DNA of 64,000 nt, taken from contig NZ_JBEFDG010000058.1 of NCBI RefSeq assembly GCF_040137905.1, positions 34,536 through 98,535 of the forward strand. Direction: 5' to 3'. Each line of letters begins with the position of its first letter. The stretch's first letter is position 1. Shown here piece after piece: positions 25,427 to 36,030 of this stretch. This DNA comes from Corticimicrobacter sp040137905. GTDB lineage: Bacteria > Pseudomonadota > Gammaproteobacteria > Burkholderiales > Burkholderiaceae_B. Both the position numbers and the translations under genes were made by a program. The notes under the pieces were generated by a model. That model saw only the letters and a list, made by a program, of their open reading frames with translations. It was not told where the DNA came from and ran no database searches.

Positions 25427-27402
25427 AGTGTCTCCTCGCCCGGGGTGTCTGCTGCAGCGGCCGCAGCCGCCCGAGCACCAGGCACACGGACCGCCTCGAC
25501 ATCGGATGCGGCACCAGCCCGCTCGATCAGCGCAGCCGATGCGGCATGCCCACCCTGCTCCGGAGAAGCCAGCCAGTAATCGAATACCTGGCGAGCCAGA
25601 GGTGCCGCGATAGAAGCCCCCCAGCCGGCATTTTCGACAATCAACGCCAGGGCAATCTTGGGCTTTTCCGCAGGTGCGAATGCCATGAACAGGGCATGGT
25701 CGCGCAGGCGTTCATCGATCTGGCTGGCGCGATACTGGCCGCCACGCAGGCTGAACACCTGGGCTGTTCCTGTCTTGCCAGCCACGCTGTATGGCGTGCC
25801 TGCAAAGGCGCGCCGGGCCGTCCCCGTCTGGGTGACCGCTACCATCGCCTGCTTGACTGCATCAAGGTTGGCCTGCTGCAGCGGAATGATATTGGTCGGC
25901 TCTGTGAGCACATCCTTTTCGATATCCTGGCCGGCCTCGCGCACGGCCCGCACCAGGTGCGGCTTCATGACGACGCCATCATTGGCCAGCACCGACGTGG
26001 CGTGTGCCAGTTGCAACAGGGTAAAGGCGTTGTAGCCCTGCCCCACCATGACCGAAATGGTCTCGCCGGTATACCAGCGCTGCTGCTCGCGCTCCCGGTA
26101 ATAGCCCCGCTTCCAGTCGGTCGAAGGCAGGATGCCGCGCCGCTCGCCATCGAGATCGATACCCGTCAGTTGTCCAAAGCCGAAAGGCTGCATGAAATCG
26201 TGCAGGGCATCGACGCCGATATCCGGCCCCAGCGCATAGAAATACGTATCGGAAGACACCGCCAGCGCCCGGTTGAGGTCAATGGAACCATAGGCTGCGG
26301 AGCCCGCATTACGGAACCGCTGGCCGGCGAACTCGAAGAACCCGGGATCGTAGAAACGATCCGTCGCCCGCCGCTTGCCCAGTTCCAGGGCTGCCAGCGC
26401 CACAAACGGCTTGTAGGTCGAACCGATCGGATAGGTGCCGTAAAGCGGACGGTTGAGCAGTGGATGATCAGGCGAGTCGCGCAACTGCTTCCAGTTTTCG
26501 ACATCAATGCCATCGACAAACAGGTTCGGGTCGAACGACGGCTGGGACACAAAGGCCAGCACCTCGCCGGTTTCCGGCTCGATGGCCACCAGGGCACCAC
26601 GTCGCCCGGCAAACAAGCGCTCGGCCATCTGCTGCAGCCCGAGATCGATGGACAGCATCAGGTCCTTGCCCGGCTCGGGATCGACTCGCCGCAGCGTACG
26701 CACCGGCCGGCCGGTGGCCGTCACCTCGACCTCCTCGAAGCCGGTCTGCCCGTGCAGGCTGGACTCCCAGGTCTTTTCGACCCCTTTCTTGCCGATCACA
26801 TCAGAGCCACGGTAGTTGGCTAACTGGTCCGTTTCCTCCAGCCATTCGACATCCTTGTCATCGATGCGACCGATATAACCCAGCACATGGCCGGCCACCT
26901 CGCCATGCGGATACTCCCGCACCCAGCGAGCATGCAGGTTGACACCCGGAAACTGCCAGCCGTTGACGGCAAACCAGGCAGCCTCGGTGTCATTGAGACT
27001 GGTGCGCAGGGGAATCCGCGCATAGCGCCCGGATTCCTGCACGCGTCGCAGGAAACGACGTTGCTCGACCGGCGAGATATAGACCACGGGAGACAGCTTC
27101 TGGAGCAGTTCGTCGATATCGCCGGCGTGTGCCGGCACGACTTCGAGCGTATAGGTCCGGTAATTGCGGGCCAGCACCTCGCCATTGCGGTCCAGGATGT
27201 CGCCGCGCCGCGGCGGCAGCGGCACAATGGCCAGCCGGTTACGGTCGGCCCGGGCTGCCAGCCCTTCATGACGCTCGACCTGCAGGAACCAGAAACGCCA
27301 GCCCAGCACACCAAGCCCCAACAGCGTCACGAGCAGGGCAACGCCGACCCGCAACCGGAAACGCTGCCGCTGGAACTGACCGATGCCCTTGAATTCGAAC
27401 AT
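25423..27402 (-). CDS. mrdA: Penicillin-binding protein 2 (elongation transpeptidase)
   Basis: 659 residues. One N-terminal membrane helix (about 18-40), a PBP dimerisation domain, then the transpeptidase with active-site motif STYKPF, SSDTYFY and KTGTAQ. It crosslinks peptidoglycan in the rod complex. A C-terminal extension rich in Ala, Val and Glu (about 50 residues) follows the family core. It lies 12 bp after mreD and overlaps rodA by 4 bp. Confidence 0.95.
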   Translation of the reverse strand: MFEFKGIGQFQRQRFRLRVGVALLVTLLGLGVLGWRFWFLQVERHEGLAARADRNRLAIVPLPPRRGDILDRNGEVLARNYRTYTLEVVPAHAGDIDELLQKLSPVVYISPVEQRRFLRRVQESGRYARIPLRTSLNDTEAAWFAVNGWQFPGVNLHARWVREYPHGEVAGHVLGYIGRIDDKDVEWLEETDQLANYRGSDVIGKKGVEKTWESSLHGQTGFEEVEVTATGRPVRTLRRVDPEPGKDLMLSIDLGLQQMAERLFAGRRGALVAIEPETGEVLAFVSQPSFDPNLFVDGIDVENWKQLRDSPDHPLLNRPLYGTYPIGSTYKPFVALAALELGKRRATDRFYDPGFFEFAGQRFRNAGSAAYGSIDLNRALAVSSDTYFYALGPDIGVDALHDFMQPFGFGQLTGIDLDGERRGILPSTDWKRGYYREREQQRWYTGETISVMVGQGYNAFTLLQLAHATSVLANDGVVMKPHLVRAVREAGQDIEKDVLTEPTNIIPLQQANLDAVKQAMVAVTQTGTARRAFAGTPYSVAGKTGTAQVFSLRGGQYRASQIDERLRDHALFMAFAPAEKPKIALALIVENAGWGASIAAPLARQVFDYWLASPEQGGHAASAALIERAGAASDVEAVRVPGARAAAAAAADTPGEETL

Positions 27403-27414
27403 GGTCGCGCTCCG

Positions 27415-27975
27415 TCAGTTACTGGCCCGGTCGGCATCACCGGCGTGTCGCCGAGGCAGCAACAGCAGCCAGCCGATCACCGGCCACAGCAAGGCAGTCA
27501 GCACCGCGCCCACCAGCCAGCTCCAGCCGATCCACGCACCGTGGATGAGACTGTAGAGTACGGCCGTGATGAAGTGCGCCACAATGAAGGCAGGAAACAT
27601 GTGGACTGCCTGACCGAACAGATCGAAATGCTGCAATCGCCGGTGCAGCAGCCATGCCGCATAGGCCACCAGCGTATAGTCAAGCGCCTGCCCCCCCAGC
27701 GGGGCGGCATCGTGCACATCCATGACCAGCCCCATCAGGAAAGCGGTGATCAGGCCGACCCGGCTGGGCGCGTGCACGCACCAGAAGGCCAGCGTCACCA
27801 GCAGCAAATCGGGACGCATGTCGCCGCCGCGCCAGAACACCAGCGACAAAAGCCAGACCAGCGCCAGCGAGCCCCAGACCAGGCGACCACTGAGCGGGCG
27901 GCTCATCTGCTCCGGCTCGATGCGGGCGCGAGGCTTGAGGGGGCGCGTAGCGTATATCCGTCGATCCTGGCTCAT
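27415..27975 (-). CDS. mreD: Rod-shape-determining protein MreD
   Basis: 186 residues with about five membrane helices after a basic 25-residue N-terminus; the segment GLVMDVHDAAPLG matches the conserved MreD loop. MreD anchors the MreBCD complex in the inner membrane. It overlaps mreC by 4 bp. Confidence 0.92.
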   Translation of the reverse strand: MSQDRRIYATRPLKPRARIEPEQMSRPLSGRLVWGSLALVWLLSLVFWRGGDMRPDLLLVTLAFWCVHAPSRVGLITAFLMGLVMDVHDAAPLGGQALDYTLVAYAAWLLHRRLQHFDLFGQAVHMFPAFIVAHFITAVLYSLIHGAWIGWSWLVGAVLTALLWPVIGWLLLLPRRHAGDADRASN

Positions 27976-28889
27976 GGTGCCACCTCATCCTGGGGAGGTG
28001 CAGTCGACGCCTCTGCCTGCCCCTGTTCCTGCCCTTCCTGCGACAGTGATTGCTGCGGATCCGTCTTCAGGACCAGAAAGTGACGATAGCGTTCAGGATG
28101 CGCCAGCGGCGCAGCAGTGGCGCGAGCGAAACCACTGGCCGAATCACGCTCGATGTCCTCGATCTTGCCCACCGGCAGGCCCGCCGGAAACCAGCCGCCC
28201 ACGCCACTGGTCACCAGCACGTCACCTGTCTCGATATCGGCATTGGACGCCACGTAGCGGACTTCAAGCTGACCCGGCTGGTTACCGCCAAAGGTAATCA
28301 GCCGCAGGCCATTGCGCAATGTCTGTACCGGGATGGACACCAGTTCGTCAGTCAGCAGGGCCGCCTCGGCAGTAAAGGGGGTGACACGAATGATCTGTCC
28401 GATGACACCGCCTTCGTCGATCACCGGCATGCCAGGGGCAATGCCATCATGCGACCCCTTGTTGAACACCAGCCTCTGCTGGAAAGGATGGGCGGGCTCG
28501 TACAGCACCTCGACCACGGCAGCAGACTCATCCAGCGTATCGACGACCCCCAGCAGACGCCGCAACTGACCATTCTCGATGGCAAGCTGGGCTGCCAGGG
28601 TGCTGACCTGCGCCAGTTCGATGCGCTGCCGTTGCAACGCCTCGTTCTCATGGCGGATCATGGCGGCTGCATTCATCCAGCCGTTGACTTCGGCTGTGAG
28701 GTCACCGGGGAAGGCAACCAGCCGTTGAAAGGGATAAAGCCCTGTGGAAATGACCTGCCGTACCGGCTCGAGCGACTTGCTGCGACTATCGAAGAACAAC
28801 AGCGCCAGCGCGGCCAGCACCAGCACCAGCAGACGAATGCCGGCCGAGTACCCATGCCGGAAAAGCCTGGGAGCGGTTTGGGCCGACAT
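27972..28889 (-). CDS. mreC: Rod-shape-determining protein MreC
   Basis: 305 residues: a basic cytoplasmic start, one membrane helix (LLVLVLAALALLFFD), a coiled coil around 75-115 and the periplasmic beta domain (SHDGIAPGMPVIDEGGVIGQI, then GDVLVTSGVGGWFPAGLPVG). The C-terminus is a Gln/Glu-rich tail. It lies 28 bp after mreB. Confidence 0.94.
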   Translation of the reverse strand: MSAQTAPRLFRHGYSAGIRLLVLVLAALALLFFDSRSKSLEPVRQVISTGLYPFQRLVAFPGDLTAEVNGWMNAAAMIRHENEALQRQRIELAQVSTLAAQLAIENGQLRRLLGVVDTLDESAAVVEVLYEPAHPFQQRLVFNKGSHDGIAPGMPVIDEGGVIGQIIRVTPFTAEAALLTDELVSIPVQTLRNGLRLITFGGNQPGQLEVRYVASNADIETGDVLVTSGVGGWFPAGLPVGKIEDIERDSASGFARATAAPLAHPERYRHFLVLKTDPQQSLSQEGQEQGQAEASTAPPQDEVAP

Positions 28890-28917
28890 CTGCCTGGGTA
28901 CGGACCGTCAGGCCCGA

Positions 28918-29961
<1,044 letters not shown>

Positions 29962-30007
29962 GAGGATTCAGCCAGAACGGGGGTGAAGTAAACGATGAAT
30001 CATAACT

Positions 30008-30168
30008 TATAATCGGTACCATATATGCATACAAAACCCTCGGGTTTGCCATAAATGCATTACTTTTGGCAAAGAGACATTCCGCACCAGACCCCGGAAT
30101 CTCGGCCTACACAGGCAGGCGGCGGATTGCCGCCTCTCCATGCACCTGATACTTGCTTACAAAATCAC
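30008..30168 (+). promoter_or_regulatory. gatC promoter and structured leader
   Basis: A perfect TATAAT lies at 30008-30013 without a good -35 element. Downstream are the palindrome AAACCC-TC-GGGTTT (30034-30047) framed by two ATGCAT hexamers (30025, 30055), then two stem-loops: ATTCCG/CGGAAT (30079-30100) and AGGCGGC/GCCGCCT (30117-30135). The gatC ATG is at 30169, so the leader is roughly 150 nt. Confidence 0.5.
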
Positions 30169-30471
30169 ATGGCGCTCAACGAACAAGACGTCACCCGCAT
30201 CGCCCGGCTTGCCAACATCGCCATCACTGGTGAACAGCGCACCGCCGTGCAGGGTGAACTCAACGATATCCTGGCCCTGATCGAACAGCTCCAGGCCGTC
30301 GACACGCACAATGTCGAACCCCTGTCCACACCACTGGCGGCCCATGCCGACATCGCCCTGCGGCTGCGCGACGATGCCGTCGCACCCGGCAACTGCAGCC
30401 GCGAGGCGCTGCTGGCCAACGCCCCGGCCGTCCAGGACGGCCTGATTCTGGTTCCCAAGGTCATCGAATAA
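30169..30471 (+). CDS. gatC: Asp/Glu-tRNA amidotransferase subunit C
   Basis: 100 residues, opening MALNEQDVTRIARLANIAI, with ELNDILALIEQLQAVDT in the middle. GatC is the small stabilising subunit of GatCAB, which converts Glu-tRNA(Gln) and Asp-tRNA(Asn) to their amidated forms. An in-frame ATG 114 bp upstream would add residues with no family match, so the ATG at 30169 is used. gatA follows after 2 bp. Confidence 0.95.
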   Translation: MALNEQDVTRIARLANIAITGEQRTAVQGELNDILALIEQLQAVDTHNVEPLSTPLAAHADIALRLRDDAVAPGNCSREALLANAPAVQDGLILVPKVIE

Positions 30472-30473
30472 CC

Positions 30474-32005
30474 ATGTCGCATCCCATCCATACCGAATTC
30501 GCCGGCATTGCCGCGCTGCGCGAGGCGCTGCGTGCACGACGCCTGAGCGCCGAGGAAGTTGCCCGCAGCGCACTCGAGGCTGCCCAGGCACACCACGCCA
30601 CCCTCAATGCCTTCGTGCAGATCGATCCAGAACTGACCCTGCAGCAGGCCCGCGCCGCCGACGCTGCACTGGCCGATGGCTCGGCCGGGCCGCTGGCCGG
30701 CATCCCGATCGCTCACAAGGACCTGTTCGTCACGCAGGGCTGGCGCACGACGGCAGCCAGCAATATGCTCAAGGACTACGTCAGCCCGTTCGACGCCACC
30801 GTGGTGGCCCGTCTGCGTGGTGCCGGTGCCGTCTCGCTGGGCAAGCTCAACTGCGATGAGTTCGCCATGGGTTCGGCCAACGAAAACACCATCTTCGGTG
30901 CCGTCCGCAATCCCTGGGACACCACCGCAGTGGCAGGCGGCTCGTCGGGCGGCTCGGCCGCCGCCGTCGCCGCGCGCAACGTGCTGGCCACGACCGGCAC
31001 GGATACCGGCGGCTCGATCCGCCAGCCGGCTTCGTTCTGCGGCGTCAGCGGCATCAAGCCGACCTATGGCACCGTCTCGCGCTTCGGCATGATCGCCTAC
31101 GGCTCCAGCCTCGACCAGGGCGGCCCCCTGGCCCGGCACGCCCGCGACCTCGTCGAAATGCTCGACGTCATGTCCGGCTTCGACCCTGCGGATGCCACCA
31201 GCGTGCAATCCTGCAACGGCACGCGCAACGAGTCCGGTCGCGTGCGCAGCGCCTTCGAGGCGGCACTGGACGCCCAGCAGGTGCAGGGCGAACGCCCCCT
31301 GACCGGGCTGCGCATCGGCGTGCCGCGCGAATTCTTCGGTACCGGCCTGGCCGATGATGTCCGCGCCGCCGTGCAGGCCGCCCTGGCTCAGTTCGAATCA
31401 CTGGGCGCAACGCTGGTCGATATCTCGCTGCCGCGTACCGAACTGTCGATCCCGGCCTACTACGTGATTGCACCCGCCGAGGCCTCCAGCAACCTGTCGC
31501 GCTACGACGGCGTGCGCTACGGCCACCGTGCCGCCGAGTTCGGCGACCTCAACGACATGATCGCCCGCTCGCGCGCCGAGGGCTTCGGTGCCGAAGTGCA
31601 ACGCCGCATCCTGATCGGTGCCTATGTGCTGTCGCATGGCTACTACGACGCCTACTATCTTCAGGCACAGCGCCTGCGCCGCCTGATTGCCCAGGACTTC
31701 CAGCAGGCCTTTGCCGGCCAGTGCGACGTAATCATGGGGCCGGTCGCCCCGACCGTGGCCCGCAACCTGGGCGACAACCGGAATGATCCGACCGCCGACT
31801 GGCTGGCCGACATCTACACGCTGGGTGTCAACCTGGCCGGCCTGCCCGGCATGTCGATCCCCTGCGGCTTCGGCCAGGGCGACCATGCCCGCCGCCCGGT
31901 CGGCCTGCACCTGATCGGCAACTACTTCGACGAAGGTCGCCTGCTGGCCATCGCCGACTGCTACCAACACGCCACCGACTGGCACACCCATACGCCGGAG
32001 CTCGC

Positions 32006-32009
<4 letters not shown>
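30474..32009 (+). CDS. gatA: Asp/Glu-tRNA amidotransferase subunit A
   Basis: 511 residues of the amidase-signature family. The Ser-cisSer-Lys triad is visible: lysine in PIAHKDLF, GGSSGGSAAAVA and TDTGGSIRQPA. GatA releases ammonia from glutamine for the amidation carried out on GatB. It overlaps gatB by 4 bp. Confidence 0.97.
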
Positions 32010-33454
<1,445 letters not shown>

Positions 33455-33479
33455 GCACGATTGCCCGGCATACCTCATG

Positions 33480-33517
33480 CGCCCTTGCAGGCCAAGCCTG
33501 CGAGGGCGTTATTTTTT
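33480..33517 (+). terminator. gatCAB intrinsic terminator
   Basis: CGCCCTTGCAGG (33480-33491), loop ccaag and CCTGCGAGGGCG (33497-33508) give a 12-bp stem with one G-T pair, followed by TTATTTTTT. It starts 26 bp after the gatB stop. Confidence 0.92.
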
Positions 33518-33533
33518 ACTGCAGGGCTGCACC

Positions 33534-33672
33534 CAGGGCAAAAGTGCTCCCTGGGTGGCCGCAAGCGACCGGCGCAGCGTGGGAGCATGTTTTGCCGCCG
33601 GGCCGCTCCCAAGGCAAAACGCACCCCCTTGGGGGGCAGCAAGCCGCAGGCGCAGCGTGGGGGCATCTTGCA
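33534..33672 (+). repeat. Two-copy intergenic repeat (REP-like), period 76-78 bp
   Basis: Two diverged direct copies start at 33534 and 33610. Both share a GGCAAAA stretch, a GC-rich block ending in GGCGCAGCGTGGG, and outer arms able to pair (GCTCCC with GGGAGC in copy 1; GCACCC with GGGGGC, one mismatch, in copy 2). Similar intergenic elements occur in many Burkholderiales. It fills the gap between the gatB terminator and the MFS gene. Confidence 0.7.
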
Positions 33673-33675
33673 CAC

Positions 33676-34968
33676 TCAGCCGGTGCCACCAGTCCTGACA
33701 GCACGCGCAGCACCACAACCGCGCAGTGCGGCGAGAAAGACCACGCCCGCCCCCAACGCCAGGCAGGCCAGCATACCCTCATAGCGCACCGTATCGACCA
33801 ATACACCCGCCACGGGCGGCATGGCGACCCGTCCCAATCCAAACAGGCTGGACTGGATGCCGTAATCCACCGCCTGGCGTGCATGACGGGCAAAATCCAT
33901 CATCAGCCCGAACACCAGCGCCGATGTCACGCCCATGGCCGCCCCCAGCAGCAAGGCCAGCCCCAGCAGCACGGGGCGGGCAGCCTGCAACCAGACCGCC
34001 AGGGCCATCAGCGCCAAGACCATCACATTGCAGAATGCCGAGACAGGCAAAATGGCGTCCGTACGACCAGCCCGTACCCAGCGTGCCACCAGCAGGCTGG
34101 CGCAGGCCCCCAGGCTGCCACCCATCACGCCCGCAATCCAGGCCACATGCGCGGCACTGAAACCACGATCCAGCAGCATCGGCTTGAGAAACACCCAGGC
34201 TGCCGCCAGCAGTGGAAAATAGGCCAGCAGCAACCAGGCCCAGCGCCATGCCCCCGGCTGCCCGAAGAAATCCCGCAGCGCCCGGCCCGGCCACAGTGGG
34301 GCCGCACCCATGTCAGTCACGCTGTCGACAGGCAGCGCTGCCGCCGGCGCAGACACCTCCGACACCATCAGGTCAGTATGCCGGCCCCCCTGCGCCTCCA
34401 GACTGCCCAGCCGGTACAGCAGCCACAGGACTGCCAGCACCAGCACGGCCATCAGGATGAAGGGTGCAGCCCAGCCATATGCCTGCTGTACCAGCAGCAT
34501 GACACCGCCCCCCAGGATACCGCCCGCGAACAACGCCGCAGAACGGATACCGCCTGCACGCATCCGCTCCTGCTCCGGCATCATGCGAAAGGCGGCCGCA
34601 TTGACCGGAATATCGACCCAGGTCGACATCAACGCGGCAGCGGTCGCCAGCAGGAACAGCAACGGCCGGGGCGTATCGATATCCACCCACGACAATGCCA
34701 GCAGCGTCAGCACGTAGCCACCTCCCAGCCACCAGGCCCAGGCACCATATCGCTCCCCTGTGCCGCCCCAGCGCTGTACCGGCATGGCCAGCAGGAATTT
34801 CAGCAGGGACGGCAGCCCCACCAGCTGGAACAGCCCGATCTCCGTGCCCGACCAGCCATGCTGGCGCATGATCAGCGGCAGCCCCAGCAGCAGATACACG
34901 CTGGGGGTGAACAGGACCAGATTGGCCAGCCCGAAGGCCGCATGATGCCAGCGCAATCCCCGCATCAC
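33676..34968 (-). CDS. MFS siderophore permease, RhtX/FptX-like
   Basis: 430 residues, about twelve membrane helices with a long cytoplasmic loop near residues 190-230. The opening FTPSVYLLLGLPLIMRQHGW, GLFQLVGLPSLLKFLLAMPV and STWVDIPVNAAAFRMM resemble RhtX/FptX permeases and AmpG, which import ferric rhizobactin, ferripyochelin or muropeptides across the inner membrane. Its ATG overlaps the methyltransferase stop by 4 bp, and a TonB receptor lies just upstream, favouring siderophore uptake. The substrate is not known. Confidence 0.78.
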   Translation of the reverse strand: MMRGLRWHHAAFGLANLVLFTPSVYLLLGLPLIMRQHGWSGTEIGLFQLVGLPSLLKFLLAMPVQRWGGTGERYGAWAWWLGGGYVLTLLALSWVDIDTPRPLLFLLATAAALMSTWVDIPVNAAAFRMMPEQERMRAGGIRSAALFAGGILGGGVMLLVQQAYGWAAPFILMAVLVLAVLWLLYRLGSLEAQGGRHTDLMVSEVSAPAAALPVDSVTDMGAAPLWPGRALRDFFGQPGAWRWAWLLLAYFPLLAAAWVFLKPMLLDRGFSAAHVAWIAGVMGGSLGACASLLVARWVRAGRTDAILPVSAFCNVMVLALMALAVWLQAARPVLLGLALLLGAAMGVTSALVFGLMMDFARHARQAVDYGIQSSLFGLGRVAMPPVAGVLVDTVRYEGMLACLALGAGVVFLAALRGCGAARAVRTGGTG

Positions 34969-36029
34969 GGAGCCTCCCGGCGACCACTTACCAGGCAGGC
35001 AGGTGCCAGCGGATAACTCTCCAGCATGGTTTCGTGCAGGCGTCCGAAACCTGCCTGCCGCATCATGATGGCCAGTTCACCCTGCCGCCACAGGGTCCTG
35101 CCACGCATGCGCAACGGCAGGTAATACGGCAGAATCCGGGCTGCCAGCTCGCGATCATCAGGCAATTCGGCATGGGCCGCCAGCAGATACCCGCCCGGTG
35201 CCAGCGCTTCATACAGCCGGGCCAGCATCTTCGGCACATCGGAGCAAAAGTGCAGGACCGACGAGCACCAGATCACATCGTAGCCCCCGCCCAGCGCCGT
35301 CTGCTCCATATCGCCGCCCTGCGCCAGCACCCGGTCAGAGAGTCCGGCACGCGCGATCGCCTGGCCGGCCACTGCCGCCGTTTCCGGCTGGTCAAAGACA
35401 ACGCCCTGCCAAAGCGGCTGGTCCTGCGCCAGTGAGATCGCCACCCGACCCGGCCCGCCGCCCATATCCAGGAAACGGCGCGGCCCATCCAGTTCCTTCA
35501 GTTGCCTTACCGCCTGCACAGCCAGGCCAGCCGTCGCCGCCCCCTGCTCCTGCCATATCTGGGATTGCGCGGCCTGCGCCCAGGAGGATTGCCCTGCCGC
35601 CTCCGGTGCCATGTTTCCCTGCCGCAGCAGTTGCGGCAACTGCGCCCCGAAACGCCGCATCGAATGCAGACGAAAGCGCAACGAGTCACCGCAATACTCA
35701 GGACTCTCAGGGTTCAACCAACGGATCATGCTACTGGCCAGTTCGAAGCCATAACGGCATGGCACCCGCGAATGGCAACGCCGCCGCAGGAGAATGCCCA
35801 TGCTCCAGAGCACATCCAGCAGTGCCTGCAACGCCGCTTCGTCAAGCTGTGTGCATTCTGCCAGCGTCGCTGCGGTCTGCGGCCGCAGCAACTGGCTGAA
35901 CAGTCCCAGCTCCAGTGCCGTATCGAGCGCATCCGCCCGCACCGACATCAGCGACAGTGACCAGAGTGGATCAAGGGGGTGTGTCTGGGTCATGTCCGGC
36001 ATCGCAACCGTCTCATTTTCATTCGTCAT
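34965..36029 (-). CDS. SAM-dependent O-methyltransferase in siderophore block
   Basis: 354 residues. Residues about 15-100 form a winged-helix dimerisation domain; the Rossmann part has the SAM loop FLDMGGGPGRVAIS and an acidic VVFDQPET. The segment SSVLHFCSD corresponds to the VLHxWxD motif of plant-type O-methyltransferases: the catalytic histidine is kept and the tryptophan is cysteine. A GGAGG lies 7 bp before the ATG, fixing the start; the receptor stop is 1 bp upstream. Probable targets are hydroxyl groups of a phenolic or catechol chelator; the substrate is unknown. A methyltransferase here is unusual. Confidence 0.8.
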   Translation of the reverse strand: MTNENETVAMPDMTQTHPLDPLWSLSLMSVRADALDTALELGLFSQLLRPQTAATLAECTQLDEAALQALLDVLWSMGILLRRRCHSRVPCRYGFELASSMIRWLNPESPEYCGDSLRFRLHSMRRFGAQLPQLLRQGNMAPEAAGQSSWAQAAQSQIWQEQGAATAGLAVQAVRQLKELDGPRRFLDMGGGPGRVAISLAQDQPLWQGVVFDQPETAAVAGQAIARAGLSDRVLAQGGDMEQTALGGGYDVIWCSSVLHFCSDVPKMLARLYEALAPGGYLLAAHAELPDDRELAARILPYYLPLRMRGRTLWRQGELAIMMRQAGFGRLHETMLESYPLAPACLVSGRREAP

Positions 36030-36030
36030 G

